Positions 47,205 through 57,368 of a stretch of DNA of 64,000 nucleotides are shown here, piece after piece. Position numbers and translations under genes: made by a program. The notes beneath the pieces are model-generated. The model saw only the letters and a list, made by a program, of their open reading frames with translations, was not told where the DNA came from and made no database searches. Numbering within the stretch: the stretch's first letter is position 1; the number at the start of each line of letters is the position of its first letter. This stretch comes from Carnegiea gigantea (lineage: Eukaryota > Streptophyta > Magnoliopsida > Caryophyllales > Cactaceae): positions 226,001 through 290,000 of the forward strand of contig JAKOGI010000325.1 in assembly GCA_029747015.1 (NCBI GenBank), in the 5' to 3' direction.

Positions 47205-47625
47205 TCCGCTGGTGGCTAAAGGTGCAGCGACTGGCCTGAGGCCGGCTGTGAGACTCTTAGCTCCTTAGGGGCTAAAGATTTAGAGACCGGCCTGAGCCTG
47301 TGTTATGAGACCATTAGCCCCTTGGGGGGGAATGATGTAGCGATCGGCCTGAGGCCACGCTAGAGACCCTTTGCTTCTTGCAGCTAAAGGTGTAGTGACC
47401 AAATGCCATGCTATGAGACTCTTTGCCCCTTTAGGGCTAAAGGTGTCAGGATCGGCCGGGGGCCGTGCGATAAGACCCTTAGTCCCTTGGAGGGCTAAAG
47501 GTGTAGCGACCAGCCTGATGCCATGCCATGAGACCCTTAGCCCTTTGAGGGCTAAAGGTATAGCAACTGCTTGAGGCCATGTTGTGAGGCCCTTAGCCCC
47601 TTCGGGGCTAAAGGCGTCGTGGGAA
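47205..47625. repeat. Tandem repeat of 57 bp, about seven copies, in the Tat2 3' region
   Basis: GGCTAAAGGTGTAGCGACC-like units start near 47,213, 47,270, 47,383, 47,437, 47,494, 47,551 and 47,607, with one more diverged unit near 47,326. Each includes GAGACCCTTAGCCCCTT or similar. As 57 is a multiple of three, the minus strand stays open from 47,657 to 47,280 as a repeated 19-residue peptide; I regard this as a by-product rather than a gene. Confidence 0.9.
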
Positions 47626-47629
47626 CGGT

Positions 47630-48037
47630 GAAGAAAAAGATGTTGTCTGGCCAACAATGTCCGTGTGCATAGTGATTATAAAATATTGTAGACACATTGT
47701 GTGAGCGGTACAAAAGATGCTAGCTACTAATGATGGTATACTCCTATGCCATGCCCTTGAGATAGGGCTTCATTGCAGGGTTATGAGCCCTTATGTATTA
47801 GGTCTCATCTGCTCTATTACCTTGTAGGGGCCTTCCCAATTAGCGTTGAGCTAACCATGTTCGCTCAATCGAGCCACGACCTCAATTCTGCAAAGCTCAA
47901 GGTCACCTACACTGATGGGATGGAATTTTACTGTCCGATCATCGAGCTATGCTACTCATAGCTTATAAAGTGCCTCTCGGAGAAGAGTGTCGCCTCGAAT
48001 TGAAGGAAGCAATTTGAGGGCTTCCCGTGGGGCTGCA
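47630..48037. other. Tat2 spacer between tandem repeat and integrase
   Basis: On the minus strand this is the expected place of the integrase C-terminal end. No motif is certain. Confidence 0.4.
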
Positions 48038-48960
48038 TTATCGAGTGTTTCTTGAAAAGCGGTGAGGCCATGTGTGTGGAGTGCTACCTCGATAGGGAGC
48101 AGCTTCAGAGCCATAAATCAACATAAAGGGAATGTCCCTCGTAGCCGTCTTTTCGGTGGTGCGGATAGACCATAAAACCTTGTGTAGCTTATCTGCCCAC
48201 TTGCCTTTTGTATCATCCAATTTCTTCTATAAGCCCTGGAGGATAACCTTGTTCGCGGCTTCTGCTTGACCGTTGGTTCGTGGATAAGCTACCACGCTGA
48301 ATCTCGCTTGGCATCCCAAGGTGCCAAGGTAATTGGTGACTTTACTGCTACCAAATTATCGATCATTGTTAAAGATCATTGTTCGGGGGGACGCCAAAAT
48401 GAGTGATAATATTTTTCCAAATAAACTTTCTCACCTCGGCAGTGGTGATAGAGGCGACGACTTCTGCATCTATCCATTTTATGAAATAGTCAATAGCAAC
48501 GAATAAATATTTACGTTGGCTCGTGGCCTTAGAAAAAGGCCCTAAGATGTTCATTCCCCATGTGGTAAATGGTAGGGGACTAATTATCGACGTTAGCAGC
48601 GTGGTGGGCTTCTGCTGTATGGGAGCGAACTTTTGGCGCTTGTCGCACTTGTGCACTAAGCTCTTAGCATCTTCGCGTAAAGAGGGCTAATAGTAGCTAG
48701 TTCGGATAGCAGCGACTGTTAGAGCACGCCTGCCAATATGTGAGATGCAAACACCCTCGTGGATTTCCTTAAAGACCTTTTGCCCATCTCCGGGGTTGCA
48801 CAACACAGCAATGGACGGGTGCAGGAGCGTTTATATAGGACCCCGTCGTCTTCTATGAACTAGTTCGCCCACTTCTTCACTCGATCTGCCTCCCTGGTAT
48901 CCATGGGCAGTGCACCATCGACCAAGTATGCCCTAATGGGATCCATCCAAGTGGAGCTCC
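48038..48960 (-). pseudogene. Tat2 integrase
   Basis: The zinc-binding region near 48,630-48,750 retains ASHIGRRAL but has CDKRQKF where the family has CDRCQ, so the second Cys is lost. The core follows: PFTTWGMNILGPFSKA, then VAIDYFIKWIDAEVVASIT (first Asp kept) and KNIITHFGVPPNND near 48,370-48,600. After a break comes KGKWADKLHKVLWSIRTTEK at 48,130-48,215 (family: DAKG-W-DELP-VLWAYRTT) and LIYGSEA. The glutamate-containing GQAE stretch was not recognised. Confidence 0.85.
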
Positions 48961-49740
48961 TGTCTAACCAAAGGATCTCACGAGGTTCAATGCTTCTTTC
49001 TGACAGAGTTTTCCATCCGATTCACTTTGGCTTCCCATCCTCTGAGGAGCTAGCCAACTTGGATAATGCATCTGCTTGGCGGTTTTCAGACCTCGGTATA
49101 TGTGTTATCAAAAAGTACTTCAATAGACGGGTCGCCTCATGTACTCGATAAACATAGGTCGCCGCAGTTGCGTCGTTGACCTTGTAGTCTTCGTTGAGTT
49201 GAGTGACTACCCGTTACGAGTCCGAATAGGCCTTGACTGAATCTGTCCCGGCCGTGTAGTATAATTCTATTCCTGCTACCAGGGCCTCATATTCAGCCTC
49301 ATTGTTAGAAGCTTTAAACATGAACTTTAAGGCGTGTTCATGCCTCTCACCTTGAGGAGTCTCAATGATGAGGTCGCCCCCACCCCCATCCTTAGTAGAA
49401 GAGTTGTCCACGTACAACTTCCAAGAGGCAGCGGTCTGGGCTGCTTTTGGAGGGGCGCTATCATTTTCAGCCAAGAAGTCAGCCAAGGCCTGGGCCTTGA
49501 TCGTCTGCTGACCCTCAATGGTGAGGTCATATTGAGATAGCTCTACTACCCACTTTAAGAGCCTTCCCGAGGCATCTAGCCTTTGCAAAACATTTTTTAA
49601 TGGATGATCGGTGTGGACGGTAATCAAAGTAGGGGTGAAACTTTTGGTTTGTTAACACTAAGGTGCAAGCAAACTTCTCAATCAAGGAGTAGTTTAATTC
49701 GGCTTCGGCTAGGGCATGGCTTACGTAGTACACCGAAATT
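48961..49740 (-). pseudogene. Tat2 RNase H
   Basis: The frame at 49,214-49,627 reads HTDHPLKNVLQRLDASGRLL, then KWVVELSQYDLTI, KAQALADFLAE, WKLYVDNSSTKDGGGG and FKASNNEAEYEALVAGIELY, then AYSDS: a nearly intact Tat RNase H. The active-site acids are in YVDNSS, EAEYEA and SDS. It continues to 49,040 as THIPRSENRQADALSKLASS-like sequence. The preceding RT end (YYVSHALAEAELNYSLIEK near 49,690-49,733) is also readable. Confidence 0.88.
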
Positions 49741-51010
49741 TATTCTTCAGCCCTTTCTATCACTAGGACTGCACTTACTGCTTATTTCGAAACGGCCAGA
49801 TATAAGAGGAGTGTCTCTCCTTGTACTGGGCTAGCTATCTTAGGCACGTGGGAAAGATGTTCCTTCAATGACTAGAACACCTCGACCACTTCCTTGTCCC
49901 ACACGAAGTGTGCATGCTTCCTAAGGATACGAAAGAAGGGTTGGCACTTATCGGCTGATTTCGACATGAAGCGGCCCAAGGCTACTATGCATCCGGCCAA
50001 CCACTAAACTTCTTTGATATTCCATGAGGGATTTATATCTAAGACTCCTTTTACTTTATGAAGGTTCGCCTCTATTCCTCGACTACTAATCATAAAGCTC
50101 AGGAATTTTCCTGACCGGACCCGAAAGAAGCAATTTTTAGGGTTACGTTTCATGCCGTATCCTCAAAGAATTTTGAACGTCCCCCATAGATCGCTGTCAT
50201 GCTCCATGTCCTACATACTGACAATCATATTGTGGACATATACCTCTATGGTTTTTCTGAGGAGAGGTTCGAAAATCTTGTTTACCAAGCATTGGTAGGT
50301 AGCCCTGGCGTTCTTTAGCCCAAAGGGCATTACCTTGTAATAATGCAACCCCCGATCGGTTACAAAGGGTGTCTTCTCCTGATCTTCTAGGCACAGAGGA
50401 ATCTAGTGATACCATGTGAATGCATCCATAAAGGTTAATATGGCATGCCTTGCCTTGGCGTCCTCCAGCATGTCAATCTTCAACAATGGGTAACTGTCTC
50501 TTAGGCATGCCTTATTCAGATCAGTGAAATCGATGCACATCCACCAAGACCCATTGGGTTTCTTGACAACTACCACATTGGAAATCCACTCAGGGTACTG
50601 GCATTCCCTGATGAAGCCTGCCTCTAGCAACTTTTATATCTCTACTATTGTCGCTGCGGCTCACTCAGACCCCATATGTCTTTTCTTCTGGACCACCGGC
50701 TTGTGGATGGAGTCTACGTTCAGTTGGTGCTCTATTACTGCAGCGCTGACGCTTGGCATCTCTCCGGGGCCAAAAGAGAAAATATCCTAGTATTCTCGCA
50801 GGAGGCCGATTAAGGTGCATCTGGTGTCGTCGCCCATCTCTCTGCCAGCTAAACTGCATGGTTAGGCCACCTTCATCAAGGGAGATTACCTCTAGGCCGT
50901 CAGCCGGTTCAGGGAGTGGACGTCCAAGATCGGCTGAAGTTAGGGTGTAGATGGTCATGGTCTCAACAGGAGGAGGAAGCGCAACCCATGACATTTTATC
51001 CAAGGGTTAC
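49741..51010 (-). pseudogene. Tat2 reverse transcriptase with N-terminal linker
   Basis: The linker (50,665-51,003) is in one frame. Then come MLEAGFIRECQYPEWISNVV and MCIDFTDLNKACLRDSYPL near 50,500-50,630, and LTFMDAFTWYH near 50,405. The core continues in another frame with VTDRG-HYYKVMPFGLKNA near 50,320-50,380. The catalytic motif at about 50,232-50,250 is YVHNMIV instead of YVDDM-V: both Asp are lost. The family usual has CPKDSFPLP where this has CLRDSYPL. Later RT blocks (50,190-49,800) are only fragments. Confidence 0.88.
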
Positions 51011-51059
51011 TGCTCTGCAAGTCCGCGACCGTCAGAATGCTTTCACCAAAGGTAGGATA

Positions 51060-51520
51060 CTGAAAAGGTAGTACTCTCGAGCTATCCGCTGATCTTCCTA
51101 GAGTTTCCCAATGCTACTATCATCCGCTTCATACTGAAGTTGCAGCAAGTATGACGCAATGACGACCTTTATCCTGTGTAAGGTTGGCTGTCCTAGGATG
51201 ACGTTATAGGCCGTGGAGACATCTACCACTAAGAAATCAACCCCTAGATTTCGTTCCTTGGGCTTATCTCCAAACCACAACGGGAGCCGGACCACCCCTG
51301 TAGGGTTTACCTTCTGTCCTCCAAAGCCTAAAATGGGGTGCACAAGGGGAACTATTTCTCTTCCGGGATGTTTAAGTCTCCTTAAGCAATCCCAAGTAAT
51401 AATGTCAATAGAGCTCCTGATATGGAACAAAATTTGCGTACGAGGGCGTCGGCCACCTTTAGTTCGACCACCAAAAGTCGTTAGGCAGCGAACTAAAATG
51501 GGGGCTTTCCCGTCCGTCAA
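51060..51520 (-). pseudogene. Tat2 retropepsin (aspartic protease)
   Basis: A 140-residue frame: FHIRSSIDIITWDCLRRLKH near 51,400-51,440 (family: LIDSGSSADIL), then ILGFGGQKVNPTGVVRLPL and FLVVDVSTAYNVILGQPTLH. The flap and the LGRPTL-like end are well kept. The active-site triad Asp-Ser/Thr-Gly reads His-Ile-Arg, so the protease would be inactive although the frame is open. The gag frame lies just upstream. Confidence 0.85.
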
Positions 51521-51572
51521 ATGTCACGGGGGGGACCCTAACGTGGTTCCCTTACTCCGCTGTCAGGACCTG

Positions 51573-53230
51573 CTAAGTCCCTTGCATCTGGGCCTTCCAT
51601 GTAGCCTGGGTAATGCCCTCTGTATATCCACTGGCGATAGTGGCTACTATCTTAGTGGAGCACTTCCCTTCTCGAGGCTCCTTGCGCGCTGAGTTGCAGC
51701 CTTTGCGAATAGATGGGGGCGCTTTCTTCAGGAAGCGATCTATTAGTCCTTTGTTAGTGATCTCGTAAAGGACCTTCTTCAACTCCCTGCACTCGGCAGT
51801 GGTATGATAATTTTGCTTGCGAAATTCACAATACTTTTGTGCATTGTGTGATTTTGGCACCATGGTCATGGGTGGTGGTTTCCTTAGCATGGGATGTCCC
51901 TTCACTTCCATCAATATGCTTTTGAGATCTAAAGTGAAACGGGAGTCCTGGACGTCAATCCTTGGCTTTCTATCTCCTTGGCCCATGTTTTAATCTCCTA
52001 GGGTTTTAACCTTCTTCGAGATGTGTATGTTCCCATCGCAGATCTCAGTTGCTTAGATGAAGTCCGTAGCCTTCCTCAGAGCCTCAGCCAATGAAGTTTC
52101 CTTCTGCTCGGCCTAGGAGCATTTGAATCACTCGCTTTTTAGTCTGTTCAGGAAGGAGGTGTATGTCACTCCATCTTCCAAGTCTGGAATCAGGACCGTC
52201 TCCTGATGGAATCGTTTTATAAACACCGCTGGGTACTCTTGCAGACCTTGCTTGATCTTCGACAGGTGAATGCTAATCTGTCTCTCCTTACGACTAGCGA
52301 TGAACTGGCTGATGAACCAGTCTACCATGTCCTGGAAACAAGAGACACTCTCTAAGTTCAAGCCGTTAAATCCGGACTGTGCCACCCCTTTCAGGGTGGC
52401 CGGGAAGTATCAATAGTAGGCAGCGCCATTCACATCTTGAACGTACATTTAAGCATTATACACCAAATGTGTTCCTCTGGATCTCTGGTCCTGTCATACA
52501 ACTCCAGGGTAGGCATCTTGACTTTCCCTAACCTACGAGCGTTGATCACCTCTGCACTAAAGGGGGGGGAGAAAGGGACCGGACCTGTTCGGGTGCTCGT
52601 CCCCTACACCTTGACAGGATTCTTCCACTTATGTTCAATCTCAACTGCCGATGGACTCCTGCGTGGAAGGTTGGTTCTTGGTAGACTGTGCCGGGAACAC
52701 CCCGGCTGGTGCGGGCCGTGGTTGCGGGGGCCTCGCGTGGGAAGGCTGTGCGAGCGCTCGCGAGCTGAGGAGCGCTCGAGAATGCGCCTCCCACGAGAGC
52801 CTCCTTCCCTAGGCCTCGAGGTTTGCTGCTGCTTCTCGAATTAGGTCGTCTGCCAGGAATGGGTTACGTACGGCAAGGGCACTGTCGTGGAGTTGGTGAA
52901 TTCCCCTTGGCCACCTAGTGAGTCTGTTGTGCTTGGATAATCTGTCGGGCGTCTCCCCCCATCCATTGGTTATGGTTTCTCGCATGGCATCATTCGTTCC
53001 ACTCGGGTCAGACGATCTCTCTTATTTCGTCATTTCGACACATTAACTTAGAGGGAGCACTCCTGTAAGACGGCTCATATCCTGCGATAGGTATGTAGTC
53101 GAAGGTGGGGAATGACCTCATGGAGCTCATGGCCTCCATGGTCTTGTTTACCTGTTCGGTCACCTGCTGTAGAATACTGTCAGTCATAGTGGTCATGAAG
53201 TTCTTCAGCACGTGCACTGTGACGTAAGCT
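51573..53230 (-). pseudogene. Tat2 gag
   Basis: The retrotransposon gag domain lies at 52,128-52,385: FQDMVDWFISQFIASRKERQ, then SKIKQGLQEYPAVFIKRFHQ followed by E, matching the Tat pattern (F-DL---F---F-SSR, L-Q---ESLR-Y--RF--E). The zinc-binding stretch is at 51,573-51,986: KYCEFRKQNYHTTAECRELK (C-x8-H-x4-C), then a Leu/Lys-rich tail. The N-terminal part (53,008-53,217) and a Pro/Arg-rich middle (52,546-52,794) lie in different frames. Stops between blocks show decay. Confidence 0.82.
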
Positions 53231-53390
53231 TCCTGTTCAAGTGGCCGTTAGCCGACTAAGCAAAGATTTGCCCTTAGGCTTTCTAAAGCATCGTGCACTT
53301 CAGGCGCCAATGGGGCATTAGTCAATGGGGCCTTATATCTCTTGAAACGCACACGTCTGGCGTCACTCACTACCATCGTTCACCGCTCTT

Positions 53391-53408
53391 TCCCCACAGA
53401 CGACGCCA
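53391..53408 (-). other. Tat2 primer binding site
   Basis: On the minus strand TGGCGTCGTCTGTGGGGA lies four bases after the 5' LTR end. It matches the TGGCGCCGTCTGTGGG(G/A)A primer site common in Tat elements, with one change. Confidence 0.82.
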
Positions 53409-53412
53409 AATC

Positions 53413-55345
53413 TGTTTCAGAAGTTTCTAATTTCTTCAGGGCTGACGTGGGAGCAGGCTTACATGACGGCAAAGGCTGTGCATCTGATAATTCACTCTAT
53501 GAGCGTTGAACCTGTAGAAAGGGCAGCCCTGGATCGAAATCCCGGAAACGCCTTTTCGACGGTCAAGTTAGTGTCGGGTCCCAGACAAGAGACAATACGG
53601 AGAAAATATTGAAAAAGCATGAACCTTTCTGTATTAATTATGCATGATATTCCTCCCTTTTCCGAGGTAGGTAGGTGGGTATTTATAATCTTTGTTACCA
53701 GGGGTAAAATTGTAATTTCACTTGGGCGTTTCCCTAGTGGACTGAAAGACGGTTCATGTTACCGGGCCCAGGCATGGTCATTAGGGCCCAAGAATGGTTG
53801 TAGATGGCTTTTGTGGTTAAGACTCATGGGCATACTTAAGCCCTGTTCTTTTCGTAGTGTAATGGACCCCACGTACTCCTTCCCCCCCTGCATCTTCCAA
53901 CACTTTAAAAAAATACCACTTCTTTTCACTCTCGCCCACTTTCATCTATTCCTACATATAAATATTATTTTTCATATTTTGAAAATTTTGAAAATTTTTG
54001 TAATTGTGTATACGACTAATCTGATAACAATTATGAAAAGTTTATTTATTTTTCAGATGTTATGGAAATATTTGTTAGTCATGTCGGAAATTGTAAATGA
54101 CATAAATTTTGTTATATACGTTGAAGAAATAATAAAAGTTTCTGCTTTGTTAAGCAAATGTTAGTTTTTTGTGACTGGTAGATATTTTGGATTTGATTTT
54201 CTATATGGAAGAGATTTTTTTTTTTTTTTGGGCTTTGGCTACGAAATATTTGTTATAGGTCACCAAAGCATGGATGGTTATTCTTGTATGTGTAACAGAT
54301 TTATTCTTCATTCATCGTAATTTGGGACTAAATTTGCAGATGTTTTTTCCTGCATAATGAAGGAATGTATAAATTTTTTTGGCATTGTTTGTAATTCGTG
54401 ACACGAAATACAGATGTATTGTACGTGTATTTTGAACAGATATTTTTTTTATGTGTGTTACTAATAAAATATTGAAAGTTCTTCACACAAATTACAGATA
54501 ATTGTTTTTCGTGTACTGAGGGTCTGTTCTCTGCGTTGGAAAATATAGGTTAGTAAATGTGTAAAGTTGGTTGAAATTGGTAGAAGTGGGTATTATTTTG
54601 TTGAAGTGAGTATTTTTTTGTTGATGGGGGTTAAAGTTTGGTTGAAGTAGATTGAAGTGGGTTGAAGTGGGTTCAATATTTTTTTGTATAATAGCTAGAA
54701 GTTTGTTAAAATAGTAAAAAATGGGTTGAAGTTGGTTGAAGTTGACTGAAACGGGTTAAAGTTGGTTGAAATTGGTATTTTTTTAATTAAAGTTCATGAA
54801 GTGGATTGATGTACGTTGATGTTGGTTGATGTTGGTAAATTTGAATTTACCAATGAAAAGAATAAGGCCTAAATATATGTGTATTTTATTCGTTATACGT
54901 AGTTGGTTAATATATGAAAAAATATATCTGTAATTTGTTTTACGAATAATGAAAATTATATTTTTTTTGGGAGTAGCAACCGCCACAAAACAATATTTCA
55001 TATATGAGTCAACACAGAAAAATATTTTTTTCAATCTAAAAATTTTTTTTATCATCTGTAATTACTATCACAAATAAAAGATTACATTAAAAAAATAAAA
55101 TACATAACTTATATCAACTTTCCTAGTTCATTCAACTCCTTTCCACTTCTTCCCATTTCTTCCATTCCTTTCTACTCTTTCCTCTCCTTTGCAACACTTT
55201 AAAAAAGAAAATACTACTCCTACCTGCTCCCACCCACTCCTTCTCCGCCTTTTCCACTCCCACCCATCCCACACCTGCAATTTCCTAACAAAAAGAACAG
55301 GACCTTATGAGAGGCCCGCATTGGGCCCTAGGTTTTGCCGTATCA
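53413..55345 (-). repeat. 5' LTR of Tat2, split by a nested element
   Basis: The LTR's own sequence is 53,413-53,838 and 55,308-55,345, together about the length of the 470-base partner. On the minus strand it starts TGATACGGC and ends TTCTGAAACA. Confidence 0.92.
53839..55304. mobile_element. Non-autonomous terminal-inverted-repeat DNA element, 1.47 kb, TTA target duplication
   Basis: The left end AGCCCTGTTCTTTTC and, on the minus strand, the right end GGTCCTGTTCTTTTTG form imperfect inverted repeats. TTA flanks both sides (53,836-53,838 and 55,305-55,307), and the undisturbed Tat2 LTR has a single TTA, so the site is confirmed by its partner. A 3-bp TTA duplication and GGNCCTGTT-type ends suit PIF/Harbinger elements. 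Inside there are many TTGAAGTGGGTTGAAG-like repeats (54,560-54,830), their complement near 55,125-55,190, and a CAACACTTTAAAAAA motif near both ends (53,899 and 55,192). No transposase is recognised; the plus-strand frame at 53,619-54,164 crosses the left boundary and is not a gene. Confidence 0.88.
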
Positions 55346-55350
55346 TGATC

Positions 55351-55604
55351 CACGGCCAAACATTTATTTTTCTTTTTTTAAGATAAGGATGAATTTCATT
55401 AGTTGAAAGTCATATAGTTCCTGCAGTAAAACTCAGACCCAAACAAGTACATCACTAAAATTTAAAAAAAAATAAATTCCCCACACAAGGAAACAAATTT
55501 GTACGCTTTTGAACTCTTCTCTTCTACTTAATTGTTGTTGCTTAATACAGTCTTCGGCAAGAAGATCTACCAAAATCGTATGACTTTTTTGTTGAGAAAA
55601 TTTA
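55351..55604. other. Intergenic flank of Tat2
   Basis: No gene or repeat recognised. Confidence 0.4.
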
Positions 55605-55809
55605 TTTCATCCATCCCAAAAGGATTGGTCAGTTTGACAAATTTTGACCACAAATTTGTTACGAACTATGTTGGTTTGTAATATAAAATCATTACCATCA
55701 GACATTTTACAAAATATACCTATTAGAATATAGCTTTGTAATTTCTTAACTAAATGTTTCAATGAAATTAATGTCTGTCAAACTGAATTTTTTGGGGGGA
55801 TGGATGCAG
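55605..55809. mobile_element. Stowaway-like MITE, 205 bp
   Basis: The left end TTTCATCCATCCCAAAA...TCAGTTTGACA and, on the minus strand, the right end CTGCATCCATCCCCCCAAAA...TCAGTTTGACA form imperfect inverted repeats of over 30 bases. TA flanks both ends (55,603-55,604 and 55,810-55,811). Size, TA duplication and CATCC(A)TCCC-type ends fit Tc1/mariner-derived Stowaway elements. Confidence 0.8.
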
Positions 55810-56645
55810 TACTTATTATCGTATTTCAAACTTGAAAAATTGATGTTCCTTGCAGATCTATATTCTAATCAATTAATAATGCAATCCCAAGCAACTAGAA
55901 AAACTTGAAATTGAATTGATAGATTCATTCCAAGAGCAAATGAAAGTATCACCCATGAAAAAGGGGCCTAGAGAGACTCTCGAAATATAGAGATATTTTA
56001 CTTAGAAAAAAATACTAAGAAAAACATAAATGAGTCAAAGATTGGACTTAATTTACCATTAGGGAAGATGTCAATAATATCCGTAAGGCGATACTTGGTT
56101 GGATGTAAACAACATGACAATGCAAACAAGTTTATAATTTTGTTTTTATTATTTTGTTTGATTATAATAGAGTATTGTAATTAGCGACTATCTTATGACT
56201 ATAATTATTATATATTATGTAATCATAATTCAATTATAAGGTCAATTGAATTATATAAGTAATGTTGAATCAAACATTCTTTATATAAGAGCTACAAAAG
56301 GGTTCAGGATTTTCTAGAGAGAAATGGAGCAGGACCGAACGGTTATACTTTTCTTTGCTGCTTTATAGCGTCCTAATCCACAGTTAAAGTAACTACTAAT
56401 TCGCTTTCAAAATGACAATTGATTTTACATGGCGCCGACAAATCTTGTTGCTATTCCAACTGAAAAGCTTCTAATTGCATAAATAAATTAAATAAACAAT
56501 AAATTAAATAAACAAACAAACAAATGAAAAAGGTCACGGCCGCGTGCATTGTGCCTTGTTTTCGAATAGTGCTGTCGGTAAGCAGATCGAAATGCCCGTT
56601 TGCACAGACCAATGGCCAACGCCTAATCCCTTAGCAGCAACAGCA

Positions 56646-56667
56646 ACAATAATAATAATAATAATAG
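56646..56667. repeat. (AAT)n microsatellite
   Basis: About seven AAT units, followed by related AATAGCAATAAAATAATA. Confidence 0.9.
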
Positions 56668-56934
56668 CAATAAAATAATATAAAACCATTGAAAGAGATT
56701 GGACCAAAAGGGAGACTGTCAAGTTTACTTTGTACTAAAACTACATCATAAGTTATCATTATATTTTTAGACAAATTACAATATGGTTAATGATCCTCAT
56801 CATCATCTTCATCTCCGGCTCAGGCAGAGAGAGACGCATGTGCTACAATAAAGATGGATGTAAAGGACTAAGGTAACAAAAAAGCAACCACTAGGTCCCA
56901 ATAGCAAGACAATATTACATCATACACATCATGC

Positions 56935-56972
56935 ATATCTATATATATATATATATATATATTTTATATATC
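56935..56972. repeat. (TA)n microsatellite in the LBD 3' flank
   Basis: About ten uninterrupted AT units from 56,941, with shorter TA runs on both sides. It lies about 65 bases after the LBD stop codon, probably in its 3' UTR. Confidence 0.9.
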
Positions 56973-57035
56973 TAATCCCACCCAAGAAATATAAAGAGAG
57001 TAAATAGTACAACCGAAAAGTAATTAATTATATAA

Positions 57036-57368
57036 TCAGTATGACCAGAGAGATTCTCCAGTACTTGGTTGATCTACCGCCATGTCCATGCTAAAAACGG
57101 ACTTGGCCTGAGGAGACATAAGCTTTGATGAAGGAGACGAGCTTTCAGGTGAACTGGTCCCTTGATGGGTGGGCATGGCAGGGAACTGGCGCATGCGCAT
57201 GTACACCACCTCTGCCTGTGCTTGGGCTAACTGGGTTTGGAGTGAATCAATTTGTTGTTGTAGTGATGAAATTGCTCCCACACAGCCATAAACAGGGTCA
57301 CGTACCCTTGCATTTGCCTCGTATACCATAGAGCTCACCGCATCACCTCGTTGGTGCACTGGCAACTC
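57036..57368 (-). CDS. LBD4: LOB-domain (LBD) transcription factor, last exon only (LBD4-like)
   Basis: LBD proteins are plant-specific nuclear DNA-binding regulators of organ boundaries and vascular development. This exon opens after an acceptor AG (57,369-57,370) with ELPVHQRGDAVSSMVYEANA, the end of the LOB domain, where class I LBD genes have their single conserved intron (after the GAS block, phase 0). Then RDPVYGCVGAISSLQQQIDS with a leucine-zipper-like heptad (L-x6-L-type) continuing LQTQLAQAQAEV, a Ser/Pro-rich linker, and MDMAVDQPSTGESLWSY at the end. The C-terminus is most like LBD4; the symbol is a best guess within the close LBD3/LBD4/LBD1 group. The exon is intact to its TGA/TAA stop. 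The first exon, with the CX2CX6CX3C zinc motif, was not found up to 64,000. Confidence 0.85.
   Translation of the reverse strand, partial: ELPVHQRGDAVSSMVYEANARVRDPVYGCVGAISSLQQQIDSLQTQLAQAQAEVVYMRMRQFPAMPTHQGTSSPESSSPSSKLMSPQAKSVFSMDMAVDQPSTGESLWSY

Larger units (their letters stand above)
41296..55345 (-). mobile_element. Tat-lineage Ty3/gypsy retrotransposon Tat2 with 5-bp target duplication
   Basis: Minus-strand order: 5' LTR (53,413-55,345, with a nested element), primer site, gag, protease, RT, RNase H, integrase, a 57-bp tandem repeat, an antisense extra ORF (split by CACTA), polypurine tract, 3' LTR (41,296-41,765). TGATC lies at 41,291-41,295 and again at 55,346-55,350. Without its two inserts the element is about 9.6 kb. 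Protease, RT and integrase all carry lost catalytic or metal-binding residues. GC content is clearly higher than in the flanks. Confidence 0.93.
55812..57035. other. Intergenic DNA downstream of the LBD exon
   Basis: No gene is found. On the minus strand it contains the 3' UTR of the LBD gene next to 57,036. It holds a trinucleotide and a dinucleotide microsatellite. Confidence 0.5.

Noticed and set aside
47280..47657. 125-residue minus-strand open frame
   Set aside because: It is a by-product of the 57-bp repeat, whose period is a multiple of three.
53619..54164. 181-residue plus-strand open frame
   Set aside because: It runs from the Tat2 LTR into the nested TTA element, so it spans two unrelated sequences; no domain is seen.
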